NCBI GenBank assembly: GCA_047967505.1
Contig: CM106539.1
Source: Dipteris shenzhenensis
Lineage: Eukaryota; Polypodiophyta; Polypodiopsida; Gleicheniales
Strand: one strand, 5' to 3'
Length of the DNA stretch: 64,000 nt
The notes under the pieces were generated by a model. That model saw only the letters and a list, made by a program, of their open reading frames with translations. It was not told where the DNA came from and did not search any database. Of this stretch, positions 31,951 through 44,370 are shown one piece after another (the stretch's first letter is position 1; every line of letters begins with the position of its first letter). The translations under genes were made by a program, and so were the position numbers.

Positions 31951-32739
31951 GTACGGCCAGTTTAACTCTACCCTTGATGTTGTAAAAGTTGTTGCTTTGC
32001 TTGGGTATGAATTAGGGGGGATCACTTCTAAAAACCTTATATATCACATGTGTTCCAAGGGTATTAATATATACCCCTCTGATAAATCTTAGGATGAAAA
32101 AGTATTCCTTTGTATGGAAATTTTCACATTCTAATTAAAAAGTCCCTTATGTATGATTTCTATTAATACCCCAAGTAAATAAAACCCATTCTATTGAGAA
32201 CACATACTAGCTATCATCCCGCTATCATACATATTTCTTAGTGAAAGCCTCAGGCAAGTGTCCACCCCTCTTGAATTGGGCTTGAATTATTGGTCCCTTG
32301 CCTTCGGCCATTAGCACGTTGTTCCCAATCAACTCACAATGCAAAACACTTGACTAACTTTAACTGGAAGCAATGAAATTTTGAAGAACAATACACATTA
32401 AAAAACAGAGCGGATAACTCAAAGAATGGCTGCACATATAATTCAAGACATTCAAAGGTACAGGCTCGAGCTGAACACAAAAGTTTCTTCTCTTGATATT
32501 TCGTTGAACAACAATTGAGCTCAGCTTGAGCCAAAACCAGACTAATACCTCAGTCAGACTCCGATAACAATCGGCTACAGGAATCATTGTAGAGACAAAA
32601 TCCAATAGAGTTCCTGGAGACAGTTATAACTGTTTTTCAGTTACAAGCTATATTCTATTCCTAGAGTAATGGCTTAGTGGGTGGTGGAGTTAACCCTCAA
32701 CACCTGGCACTCCCCAATGGTTAATCTTTTTGGAACAAA
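31951..32739. other. Intergenic DNA
   Basis: Nothing recognisable apart from short non-coding frames. Confidence 0.4.
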
Positions 32740-33487
32740 AAGATGTAGAGTCCTCGAATTCTTATCTTACTGGAAATATTCTTTACTGTACTGAAAATCG
32801 ATTGTCTGGCCACATTTGCTATCAAAACTCTCTTTCATGCCAAAGAGAGGTAACGTTCATTCCAAGTGGGTACCATTTCCTGACTTGCAAGTTTGCCTCC
32901 AATAGGCTCATCTGCCATATTGGATTCATTGGTGTCAGTGACAGTTGGCTCCTTGCCACTGTTGTGTTCCCCCTAGGTTCAGAACCAAGCTCCTGTGCAT
33001 TCTTATGCAAGCATGGGTTCTTCTGTCGGCTCCATCTCTACTGTAGCCTCAATTAAAATATTGACCCTAGAGTTGAGAAACATCTTGCTGTGGCATCTTT
33101 CTTAGCTTGGCTCACGTGTCCTCCATGTCTTGGGCCATGGCTTCATAAGCATAAGCTACTAAAGGAAATGCCTTTTGGCAATCACAAGTAACGGTTCTTC
33201 ACATTAGCCCATAGGGTTTGAGATGTTTCTATCAATTGTAGCTTGAGGTGGGCGGCCTTCTCCACAAAAGACATGAGAATACCATCTACCTCTTTAGCCA
33301 TATCTTTGAGTTATTGTTCTGCTCCTTCTAGGGCTTTAATTCTCTCTTTGAGAGATGCATTTTTGATCTGCTGGTCTGTGTTCTCTACTAAAAGTCTCTC
33401 GAGTTGAAAGAACTCGTCCTTCATTTCATCTAGCGACTTTGTAATTGTTGGTAGACATTCACAATAACACAACGCATCCATAGACAT
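32740..33487 (-). pseudogene. Decayed coding region with coiled-coil N-terminus, unidentified
   Basis: From an ATG at 33,487 the minus strand reads MSMDALCYCECLP, then a heptad-like LDEMKDEFFQLERLL and ASLKERIKALEGAEQ. A TAA follows (33,311-33,313), after which LKDMAKEVDGILMSFVEKAA and HLKLQLIETSQTLWANVKN continue in the same frame to a TGA at 33,182-33,184. Another frame then carries FPLVAYAYEAMAQDMEDT and, further on, hydrophilic segments such as EPTVTDTNESNMADEPIGGK. The amino-acid composition is protein-like and the breaks point to a pseudogene. I do not recognise the family; a gag-like protein of an old element or a host gene copy are both possible. Confidence 0.4.
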
Positions 33488-34260
33488 GCAAAATAGATAA
33501 ACTTAATGAAAATATAGGCGCATCTATTAGCACGGTTATTAACGCGTCTATTAGCACAGTTATAGATGCATCTAATAGCGCATCTATACTATAAATTAGA
33601 CACACATTTTAACGCGTTTATAAATGCACAACAAAGTTTGAAATTGTACTACAGGCTGATAAATGTGCATTACTACTTGCCAAACATCGCCCATGATTAA
33701 CAAAGCACACAATTTAATAAACATATCAATGCAATGCACGTGTCACACACGGAGCACACACGATAATATGCTTTTTTCCAAATGCACATATACAAAAATT
33801 AATTGAGGTGAGGAGAATGAGACAATATATAAAATAATTTTGCCAATATGTAAGAAATTCGGATGATACCATGATGGTGGGCTACGGTTCGATCTCATCC
33901 TCAATGAGATCAACCCTCGCCAAACTATCTACTTCAATATCCAAACCAATGTGGAGATACATTCAGCCCACCTATTACTTGTGTTACTGTGCTCATCAAA
34001 ATCAGCATCACCAATGGTAGGTGGGTGGTAGCACGATTGGCTGGACTAAAAAGCACTGTCCATGGACACTACTTTTTTAGTGCTTGTAAAAGCATCCTTC
34101 AAACTGATTGTGAGACTGGTCAAGAGTGTAAATTGAAAAGTAAAAACCACGTCCCATGTCCATGATGTGTAATTAACAAAGACACTATAACTGCTAGTCC
34201 CGCTTCTCTTTCTGAAACCTCTTTCTCTGAAACCTCCCACTTTGAATATTCAGCCTGGAA

Positions 34261-34295
<35 letters not shown>

Positions 34296-34658
34296 GGCCC
34301 TCTTGGTTCTTTCTTTGCATTCTATCTTTCTATATCTAGAAAACAACCTTAGAGTAGCAGTACTTAAAACAGATGCCAGAAGAGGTGAGATCTTGAGTGA
34401 AGTGGAGTTTGCGAATTCCACTACTAGTGACAAAGAAATCAACTTGAGACTAGAGTAGAGTAGCAACACTTCAAACCAACGAAATCTTTGCAAACACTCC
34501 CGTTGAATTAAAAGCATCCCTAAGACCATCAAAGTTCATATTTAGATTTCCTGTTGAAAAATGGTGCGTGCCTGTGCAGGAAATAAGTTTTCTTTTCTAT
34601 TTCTTAAATGACATTGCAAATGAGGGCAAGTGGCGATGCTTTATGCTACTTTTTGTAG
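33488..34658. other. Intergenic DNA with short repeats
   Basis: GCATCTATTAGCAC-type units recur at 33,520-33,590 and a CT microsatellite lies at 34,261-34,292. No gene is supported. Confidence 0.45.
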
Positions 34659-34855
34659 GTGCGTCTAGTGTATTTGTCTCCGAGACCCAAGGATGTCAAT
34701 GCAGAGACATTGATGCAACTGACCGATCAAGAAAAAGAGGTAGATGCTGTGAGAGAGTACGAGGCTGCAAAGAAAAGAAAGCAACAACAGAAAGCAAGGG
34801 CGAAGCGAGGTATGGTAGATCAAGCAAATGTTGTATCTAACATGGATAAGAGATG
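34659..34855 (+). CDS. Possible exon of an unidentified gene, Lys/Gln-rich
   Basis: After an acceptor-like TTTTTGTAG the frame reads VRLVYLSPRPKDVNAETLMQ, LTDQEKEVDAVREYEAAKKR and a basic KQQQKARAKRG helix, ending at TGA (34,853-34,855). The composition is protein-like and helical. No upstream exon was identified, and the family is unknown. It may belong to a broken gene. Confidence 0.25.
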
Positions 34856-35395
34856 AAAGATAGCAAAGGAGGTTGTTTCCTTCTAGGTGGTAGCATGTTT
34901 GGTTGGTACGCTTTTTGTGCTTAAATGCATGTGCTAAGAAAGCACAATTTTAGCACTTTTCAAGAGGTGCTTGGTTGTGACATATATCCACCAGGCATGC
35001 AAATTATGATTGGGCATTTTGCACATGTGTCCCATGACATTCATAAGCTTGTAAGCTTTCATGATACCACTACTTCAATTGTTACTGTTGCTTCATCCCT
35101 CGCACATCGTCTCCCTCATCTCCCTTGTCTCCCACGCATGCCTTCTAGCCCAGTTGAATCCTCTCCCTAGCAGGTCCCGAGCTCATCTCAATCCTCTCCC
35201 TGGCAGGTTTTGTGCACTACTCCTCTAGAGGCTATCACCTTTTGCTCTCCCTTGCAGGTCTTGAGCTCTAAGCTCAATCCCCTCCCTCATAGGTTCTAAG
35301 CTCTTTTCCTCGCAGGTCCTCTAGCTGAGCTGTTGCAGCTCTTGTGCTCACTTTTTTACTACACGTCTCTGCCTCTTTGAGCGGGTGCTACAAGA
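34856..35395. other. Intergenic DNA with C/T-rich short repeats
   Basis: Several CTCTCCCT(A/G)GCAGGT units recur between 35,150 and 35,330 at irregular spacing. No coding region is supported. Confidence 0.45.
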
Positions 35396-36378
35396 ATGTC
35401 TCGATCATCCACAGACCTGCAAGCCAAGAGATTTTGTTGCACTGCTGCAGATTTTCATAATGTTTATGGTCTTAGCATGGTTGGGAAAAACCCATGAAAG
35501 CTTATAGGCGATGACCTTCCGGTAAGAGAATGGCTCACTATGTTTAGTTAGCCACAAAAATTAATGGACTACAGGGTGAAGGCCAAAGGTATTCGGGACC
35601 CGGACCTTCTACCAGAGGCTCTGGACCTTCACTTTTGGGTTTACTAGGAGGCACCCCCCAATATGCAGTTCGGGATTGCATTTGCTCGAGGTTTTGCCCT
35701 TGAGCATTGCAAGGCTACAAAAAATGCCCCTACAAAGGACGATTTCACTGTCAACTAGGCTGAATTCATTGAAAGCGTGGTTTGTATGGTCCAACAACAA
35801 GGTAAGCTCCAATGAAAAATTGAACGATTCCAACAAAAGAATAATCTGTCAGTTAACCCCTCCAAAATAGCAATGGAGGAAGGTGTCAAAAGTGTCTTGA
35901 GGTATAGGGAGGGGGAATTGTGGCGGCACTCTATTTCTCACGGGCCACTGTCTTCGTCTGCCCAAATCTCACATGGTTGTGGCACACCGTCTATAAACTA
36001 CACAATGCCCGAGCTAGTCAACAATAAAAAAATGCTACATGCTGCAAAGATGAGACTTGACCAGGAAAGTGACGGGGTGGATGTATCTGTAAATGCAATA
36101 GATAAGGCCAAGAAAGATAGGCTATGCCAAGAGAATTTGCCGACAGTAGTACATACATTGAGGACAAAGCTCAAAGCAGCACAACAGTTTTGGCTCCTTC
36201 AATTGACCCAGAACATTTTAGAAAATTACAGGCAGACATCGCCTCGTTCACGGACACATTGGAGATCCTGGGATTCAAAGTAGAAGCGAAGACCATATTA
36301 GGAAAAGTGGGAATATCCCAAGTTCCAATTTTTTTAGGACTCACAATTTCAATTAAATTTAAAAATGTATTTTCTTAA
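35396..36378 (+). pseudogene. Long decayed reading frame with five in-frame stops
   Basis: A single plus-strand frame runs from ATG 35,396 to about 36,160 with protein-like content: MSRSSTDLQAKRFCC, LMDYRVKAKGIRDPDLLPEA, MQFGIAFARGFALEHCKA, FIESVVCMVQQQGKLQ and YREGELWRHSISHG. It is broken only by TGA 35,495, TAG 35,549, TAG 35,645, TAG 35,756 and TGA 35,813. A shift near 36,150 passes to another frame with LAPSIDPEHFRKLQADIASF and TDTLEILGFKVEAKTILGK. Each stop could arise by one C-to-T change. No family is recognised; a gag-like or host origin is open. Confidence 0.5.
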
Positions 36379-38640
36379 AAAATATGGTGTCGATCTCAAA
36401 ATTTTATGAAAACATACTGTGTTCATGAGTACATACTGAAGCTAGTAAGGCCAATATATACTTCATATTGCCAACAATTTATGGCAATTATGCTCGATCA
36501 TTTTGTAGATATTGCATTGAAATTTCTCTCTTTGCATGTGCTCATATACAAATTTATGAAAGTATATCGATTGTTTTTATACTAATAATTATCTCATTTC
36601 ACGTGCATATACAATAATTCTTTCCTTTATTTTTCAATCATATCATTTGTGAAATAATGCAAAGGGGTATCTTGAAACAAAATTTTCTCATGCTACATGG
36701 CATCAACTTTAGCAATCCATTAAAAAAATACAAAGAGGCACAAATACTCATGAAGCTATGGCATCAATCTTAGCAATTTCTAAGAAAATATTGCATTCAT
36801 GAGTACATACATATTGAAGTCAATATGACCAATGGGTGCTTCATAGTGCCAACAATCGATGAACAAGTTCGCTCTAGATCCTAATCTAGGTCGATTTTCA
36901 ATTTGATTATACTAGAATTCACTTGTTTTTGCTTGTTTTGAAGACATTACATTGCAGATATTACTTGGATGCTTTCAATGTTGCATTAAGCACTTCTCAT
37001 TCCAAGATTTGATTTTGCATATCCTCTTCAATGTTGCTATAAGTCTGGAAAGTATGTTTCAAATCATTTATTGTTTCCCACTTTTGTAATTAGTATAATT
37101 CACTTGTATGTGCTTCTCTTGTACTAAATTATTACATGTTCTCATATATAAGGTTATGAAATTGATAAATTTATCTTGAGCTCCTCTGTCCACACTATAG
37201 CCACAATGTCATATTTTCTTTTATTTATTATTGAAAAAGGTCATCTAAAAAAATCTAGAACAACAAGTTATCAAGAATGTAATGGGATATAAAGTGAAAA
37301 ACAAAACAAATAGACAAAAAGTATGGAAATGGCATGTGTATTCTTAGAAATAACACTCAATGAACCCTACTTTGAAGAGTCATGATACAAAAATTCCCTC
37401 AAAAGGGAATGAATAATAATGGTCCAAGGCATTAGAACCAAAGTTGCCTCATGGCGACATGAATGTATAACTCAAGAAGGGTATACAACCTCATACTATA
37501 TAAAACAAAAAATAGAGATCTACATTGGTCTCCTCAATCTGCATCACTGTTAGAGGCTAAACTATCTCATTCACATCTGCACTCCATATCTCTTACTGAG
37601 ATTTCATCCCTAGCATGCTCCAAATCCCTTGTCCTCTCAAGAGCTATCACCTGAGCGAAGCTTCATGCAAAATGGAAAAATTTATTAAGTATACCAACAT
37701 TATATACTTAAAAGAAGTTAGCTATACTACAAAAGTAAGAGTATTCAAATATCTATCTCAAATGCATTAACTGTGAGATAGTAAGATACTTACAAAATAT
37801 GTTCTAAAGTGACCCTTGTGACTACTCCCAAGGGAGAGGGTCTGATATTTTTTTGTTGGGAATCTGTCACTTCACAATGATGGATCCATTTGTTAGGTCT
37901 CTATTGATCCTTCCTTTGTTGATATCCTCCTTTCTTGAGCACCAAAATCCAAGCAACTGACACAATGTCCCTACAATGATCAACTAGACAAATGAATGAC
38001 TAACCTAACCTTTCGTTTTTTGATTATGAACATCCACAAGCTATGATTTACAAAAGTCCATTACTAGACTTAATGTGACATCATTGCTCTATATTATATA
38101 AACATACCATTACCTACCTAAAAACACTTCTAACATCAATGTTAAAGGTTGTTTCCCACTCAAATGTGTAGCATGTATGTCATAGTATTTAGTTCTCTAC
38201 ACTTGATCAAAATTATTAACAATGTCGAGACATACTAGAAATGCGCCACCCTTCCAATATAGTATTACTTGCCTTTATTTCTTATCCAAGGTTCTTCATC
38301 GAATCTAGTTTGTTTTCCAAGATTTCAACCATCACCTACTTCACAATGGAACTTAAACGTGGTACTCTTTTATCACCAATATCCTCTTTCATCTCTATTA
38401 CTATTCCAAGATGTATGTAAAGATTTGGTCTTGATGAAGATATTCTTTTAAAAAACCATCCTAGATGAAAATATTCTTTTGAAGTTTTGAAAGATGGAAT
38501 GTGTATGTGTGCATGAAGCCACGATGACAATAAAAACACGTTTCAATATTTGAAATTGACCCAAGTTCAATTTGCATTTCAATGATGTAATCTAGGATGT
38601 TAAGTCCATGGCAATAATGAAAGCATTTCTTAGCTTTGAA
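36379..38640. other. Intergenic AT-rich DNA
   Basis: No recognisable gene or element. Sequence related to the following satellite appears only from about 38,560 on. Confidence 0.45.
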
Positions 38641-41300
38641 AGCGATCTAAGGTTGATTTACATTTAAAAGATGTGATGTACAATGAGTGTACATAAAGCC
38701 CTAGATACTATTAAATTAATCACATATTTGAAGAGAGAACCATCCTAAGGTCAATTTACATTTTCAAAAATGTAATGTGGGATGTTAATGCCATGACACT
38801 AATGAAAAAAGTTTTTGGTATTGAAATCGATCTAAGGTCCATTTTCAATTGAAAGATGTGGTGTATAAGAGGGTCTATCAAGCAATGGTGGAATTTTGAA
38901 ATCGACCCAAGGCCGATTCACATCTAAAAGATGGAATGTGAATAAGTGTGCATGCAGTGATAATAACAATGAAAATATGTTTCAATCTTTGAAATTGACC
39001 CAAGGTCACGATATGCTTTTGAAATATGTAATGTAAGATGTTAAAAGCATTATTTAGTTTTAAATCGATGTGAGTTCAATTTGAAATTAAAAGATATGAC
39101 AAACAATGATTGTACATAAATCCTTCAATACTATTAAATTAAATCACATATTTGAAAACTAAATTGTCCCAAGAGCAATTTACTTCAAAGATATATAATG
39201 TGGAATTTTAAAGCCATGCCACTAATGAAAGCAGTTTTTAATAGCTCAAAAAATCAATCCAAGTGTTTGCTCTAATCTCCCACTCTATACCATTGATATG
39301 CCACTATCATGTCTGTGACATACAAGTGTTGACATGTGCATTTAAATGGCGTTTGACATATATCTTTCAATTGCAAATCTACCTTAGGTTGATTTCAATA
39401 TAGAAAACTTCGTTCATTAGTGTTAAGGCTTTAACATCCCACACTACTTTTTAAAAAATAAAAATTGACCTTAGGACTATTTACTCTTCAAATAAGTGAT
39501 GTAATTTAATAATATCTATGGCTTATGCACACTCATTGCACATCACACATTTTAAATGCAAATCAACCTTAGGTCGTTTTCAAAGCTAAGCAATGCTTTC
39601 ATTAGCGCCATGGCTTTAACATTCCACATCTTTGACATGTTGAAGGTTGAAACATGTTGTCATTGTCATAGTGGCTTCATGCACACTCATACACATTCCA
39701 TTTTTCATATCCTAATTGACCTTAGATCACTTTCAAAGTTGTAAAACATGTTTTCATTAGGACTATGGCTGCCCACACATCATATTACACATGGCAAATT
39801 TGAAATGCAAATTGTTATTGGGTCAATTTCAAAACCCACAATAAATGTTTTCATCAATACCTTTGCTTAATAGACACGCTTACGCATCACATCTTTCAAT
39901 GGCAACTCAACCTTATGTCGATTTCAAAACTAGTGATGTATAAGAGTGTCTATCAAACAATGGTGTGGATGAAAGCACGTATTTTGAATTTTGAAATCCA
40001 AGGTCGATCTATCCTTGAAAATATGTAATGTGTAATATGAATTTTTCTTTTCTTTTCAAAGAATGTGTAATATGAATTTTGTGAACCCATGGGCCTGATG
40101 AAAACATGTTTTAGAGATTTGAAATGGACCCAAGGTCAATTTGCATCTGAAAGATGGAATGTGTATAAGTGTGCAAGCATCCATGATGGTAATGAAAACT
40201 TGCTTCTATCTTTGAAATTGACCCAAGGTTGAATTCCATTCCAAATATTTAATATAATATGTTAATGTCCTGGCACTAATAAAAGGATTATTAGTTTTAA
40301 ATCGACCTTAGGTCGATTTGCATTTAAAAGATATGATGTATAATGAGTGTACATAAGGCCTTCGATATTGTTAGATTAAATCACATATTTGAAGACTAAA
40401 TCGTCCCAAAATCAATTTACATTTTCAAAGATATAATGTTGGAATGTAAAGCCATGACACTAATGGAACCAACTTTTAGTTTTGAAAATGACCTAAGGTC
40501 GATTTGCAATCGAAAATTGTGATGCATAATAGTGTATATCAAGCAATGGTGTTGATGAAAACATATATTGTGGGTTTTGAAATCGACCAAGGTTTATTTG
40601 CCTTTCAAATGTCTGATGTGTGAAGCCATATTGCTGATGAAAACATGTTTAAGAGATTTGAAATCGACCCAAGGTCGATTTGGATCTGAAAGATGACACG
40701 TATGAGTGTGCAGAAAACCACAATGACAATGAAAACATGTTGCAATCTTCAAAATCGACCCAAGGTCAATCTGCATTTCAAAGATGTAGTATGAGATGTT
40801 AAAGCCATGGTGCTAATGAAAGTGTTTCTTAGCTTTGAAATCAACCTAAGGTCGATTTGCATTTAAAAGATGTGATGTACAATGAGTGTACATAAAGCCT
40901 TAGATATTATTAAATTACATCACCTATTTGAAGAGTAAATCATCCTAAGGTCAATTTACATTTCACAAAATATAATGTGAGACATTAAATCTATGATGCT
41001 AACATGAAAGAAGTTTTTGATATTAAAATCGACCTAAAGTCGATTTGCAATTCAAAGATGTGATGTGTAAAAGTGTCTATCAAGCAATGGTATTGAGATG
41101 ACATCATGTATGTGACATTTTGAAATCAACCCAAGGTCAATTTATGCTTGAAAATATGTAATGTGTAAAATGATGTTTGTGAAGCCATTGTCGTGATGAA
41201 AACATGTTTTAGAGCTTTAAAACCAACCCAAGGTTGATTTGCATCTAAAAGATGGAATGTATATAAGAGTGCATATAACCATAATGACAATGAAAACATG
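38641..41300. repeat. Degenerate satellite with palindromic GGTCGATTT core, left part
   Basis: Monomers of about 70-100 bp repeat a core of AAATCGACC, two bases, then GGTCGATTT, followed by GCATTTAAAAGATGTGATGT and AAGCCATGGTGCTAATGAAA in variable forms. A higher-order spacing of about 420-540 bp is seen from the marker ATTAAATTAAATCACATATT (about 38,708, 39,130, 40,367, 40,905). Short frames inside are artefacts. Confidence 0.85.
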
Positions 41301-41340
41301 TATGCACAGTTCCGGACATCCATTGCCGTCCGTGAGAATT

Positions 41341-42435
41341 TTTCCTGATTTTGGAAAGCTGATTGCTCTTCTAATTTCTAAAGAGCAGAGAAATGGTGGT
41401 GCATCTTCTTTAGGAGGAACTTTAAAAGAAACTATCTTCTACTCAAATGCTAGAAGAGGTAGAGGTAGAGGTAGAGGTAGAGTAGGCCGATCTGGAGGCC
41501 GTGGCAGAAATCAAAATATGTAGCAATTTCAAGAAAACTAGTCCTATGGAGGAGGACGTGGTAACTTTAGAGGCACGGGGAGCCAAAGAGGTCGTGGTGG
41601 ATGGCAGAGAGGCCAAAATGCAAACAACAATGTTGAATGCTACTACTGTGGTGAAATGGGTCATATGGTTAAAGACCACTATAAAAAGTAGAATGACATC
41701 ATGACTGGAAAATTGCAGCAAGGCAATTATACATTCTCTAGTAGACAGGGTGATGACAAAAATGAGCATTTGTTTATGGTGCAGTACATGACTCATTCTG
41801 TGACTAGTGTAAAAGAAAGCAATCATGTGTGATATGTTGACTCAGGTGCGTCAAACCACATGATAGGTCATGCAGAATGGATGCAGGATGTAAGGAAAAT
41901 GGAAACACTAGGATTTGTGGAGACTGGTGATGATACTACACATCCTATTATGCAAATTGGTAAAATTCCTTTGTCTATGCAAGACAGGAAAAAGAAATAC
42001 CTGTCTGATGTATTTCATGTCCTGAATATCACCATGAACTTGGTTTCTGTTGGTCAAATGGTTGAGCAGGTCTTACAGGTTAGATTTAATCCCTATGGAT
42101 GCTTTGTTGAGGATATGAAAAATAAAGGTCGCTTGATAGCAAAAGGGAAGAAGAAGGGTAGGATGTTTACATTGGATATGGATATGCCTGAATTGAGTGC
42201 ATCAATGTTTGCACATGGGACCGATGTAGTTGCAGATATTGATATCTGGCATAAACGCATTGGTCATGTTAATGTTCAACGACTTAAGTTAATGCAGGCC
42301 CAAAATATTATTGCAGGATTGCCTAAGTTCAAGGTTGTAGAAATGCATAAGGTATGTGAAGCCTGTCAATTGGAAAACATGCAAGGAAACCATTTCCAAG
42401 ACATGTTCAAGAGAGTAAGAGGCCATTGGAATTAA
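41341..42435 (+). pseudogene. Copia gag C-terminus, knuckle, protease and pre-integrase
   Basis: The frame holds FGKLIALLISKEQR, an Arg-Gly repeat (RRGRGRGRGRVGRSGGRGR), the knuckle CYYCGEMGHMVKDH (last C replaced by H-Y in this copy), the protease site YVDSGASNHM with D-S-G-A, and the pre-integrase HHCC region (IWHKRIGHVNVQRLKLMQ, CEACQL). Three TAG codons lie in the gag part and one TGA just before the protease. It ends by frameshift after FKRVRG. Confidence 0.85.
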
Positions 42436-43642
42436 TCCACTCTGATGTGTGGACTATTAAAGCTGCATCTATTGGAGGATGTCATTATTTTGTTACTTTT
42501 ATTGATGACTACAGCAGAAAAGTTTGGGTGTATTTTGTGAAAAAGAAAAGTGAAGTGTTTGGGCATTTCAAAGCTTTTAAAGCTATGGTTGAAAAAGAAA
42601 TAGGTCTACAAATAAAATGCCTAAGGTCAGATGGAGGGGGAGAGTACCTCTCAAATGAGTTTGCAATGTTCCTACAGGAGCATGGCATAAAGCAGCAATA
42701 TTCATGCAGTCATACTCCACAGCAAAATGGACTTGCAGAAAGGAAAAACAAGCATATTGGAGAGGTATCTCGTGCCATGCTCAACGAAAAAGACCTACCA
42801 AATTATTATTGGGCTGAAGCAATTGCTATAGCATTCTACATAATGAACAGGACTCCCACTGTAGCAATATATGGCATGATGCCAGAGGAGAGGTATACTG
42901 GTAGGAAACAAATATTTCTCATTTGAAAGTTTTTGGTTGCATTGCCTATGTTCATGTGCCAGATGAGTTGAGATCCAAGTTGGATCCAAAAGCTGAGAAG
43001 TGTATCTTTATTGGTTATTCTCTGTAGCAGAAAGAGTATAGATGCTATAACCCTTCTACTTGTAAGTTTACAGTGAGCAGAGATGTTGTTTTTGATGAGA
43101 TGAGCAACTGGTATAAACCAGTAAATGTGATTGATGATGTAGATGCACAAAATGGTAATGCTACACATAATTCACAGCAATAATCACAAAATATTAGTGG
43201 ATCTATAGTGTCCTCTAGTAGTGGTTCACATACTTCGCCATGGACAGGCAGATTGAGATCAGGAGGATCTCCTCAAAGTAATGTAGACAGTGGTATGCAA
43301 GTATCACGAAAAGGAAAAGAGAAAGTAGATCAGCCCATGGTTGATGTGAATGCAGGTCACTCTTATGTGGATGGTGAATCCAATGGCTCAAAACAGAGCC
43401 TTGATGATGAGTTGGGTATTCCTTCTGTTGTTACACCTAGAGTAAGGAAGACAAGGGATGTTTTGAGAGCACCTGGTAGTGAGCCTATTTTACGCAGGTC
43501 TACTAGAGCTAGGTATCCTATGGATAGGTTGAAATATGATGGATTTACAGCCATTCACTATGCCTATATGGTCAAAGTGATATAAGAACCAGAACCCACT
43601 TCTTTTGAGCAAGCCATGTCAATCTTTACAATTGATGATTAG
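42426..43642 (+). pseudogene. Copia integrase and linker
   Basis: The integrase core shows D in LIHSDVW, FVTFIDDYSRKVWVYFVKKK, D in CLRSDGGGEYLS and E in QQNGLAERKN, with 35 residues between the last two. The GKxP-like region is interrupted by a frameshift at about 42,920, followed by HLKVFGCIAYVHVPDELRSK and IGYSL, a TAG, and a serine-rich linker to RRSTRARYPMDRLKY. It stops at EPTSFEQAMS, where RT should begin. Confidence 0.88.
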
Positions 43643-44370
43643 CATTTCAAATATTTAATTAAGATGTCAAGCCATGACACTAATAAAAGCATTATAAATT
43701 TTAAATCGAGATTGATTTGCATTTAAAAAATATGATGTATAATAAGTGTACATAAAGCCTTCTATACTATTAAATTAAATCACATATTTGAAGACTAAAT
43801 TATCCAAGATCAATTTACATTTTCAAAGATATATATAATGTGAAATTATAAAGCCATGACACTAATGAAAGTGGTTTTTAGTTTTGAAATCAACCTAAGG
43901 TCGATTTGTGGTTGAAGATGTGATGTGTAAGAGTGTCTACGAAGTAATGGGGTATTGAAGATGTGATGTGTAAGAGTGTTTGTGAGCCATGGTCCTTAAA
44001 AACATGTTTTAGAGCTTTGAAATTGACCCAAGGTCGATTTGCATCTGAAAGATGGAATATGTTATGAGTGTGCATCAAGCCACGATGATGATGAAAGCAT
44101 GTTCCAATCTTTGAAATTGACCTAGCATTTCAAAGATGTAAAGTGCGATGTTAAAGCCATGGTGCTTCATGCACGATGATGATGAAAACATGTTCCAATC
44201 TTTGAAATTGACCTAACATTTCAAAAATGTAGAGTGCGATGTTAAAGCCATGGTGCTAATGGCAGCATTGCTTAGCACTAAAATCGACATAAGATCAATT
44301 TGCATTTAAAAGATGTGATGTACAATGAGTGTAGATAAAGCCTTAGATACTATTAAATTGCGTTATGTAT
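43643..44370. repeat. Degenerate satellite with palindromic core, right part
   Basis: The same monomers as 38,641-41,300 in the same orientation, resuming inside a monomer. One local 110-bp duplication (AAAACATGTTCCAATCTTTG, 44,094 and 44,186 or nearby) is recent. Confidence 0.85.

Larger units (their letters stand above)
41301..43642 (+). mobile_element. Ty1/copia internal fragment inserted in the satellite
   Basis: Satellite DNA stops at 41,300 and resumes at 43,643 in the same orientation. Between them lies a degenerate copia coding region in order gag C-terminus, zinc knuckle, protease, integrase and the start of the RT linker (EPTSFEQAMS). There are no LTRs, PBS or PPT, and RT and RNase H are absent. 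Breaks include stops in gag, at KK*ND, before the protease and after YSL, plus two frameshifts. About 35 bp of a satellite monomer are missing at the junction. Confidence 0.88.

Noticed and set aside
35396-35830. Stop-codon reassignment or RNA editing of nuclear TAG/TGA codons
   Set aside because: Ordinary decay explains the stops, and the bHLH gene nearby uses a standard code without internal stops.
38500-44370. Possible CRISPR-like array of short repeats
   Set aside because: Monomers are degenerate, the intervals are also repetitive and the host is a plant; this is a satellite.
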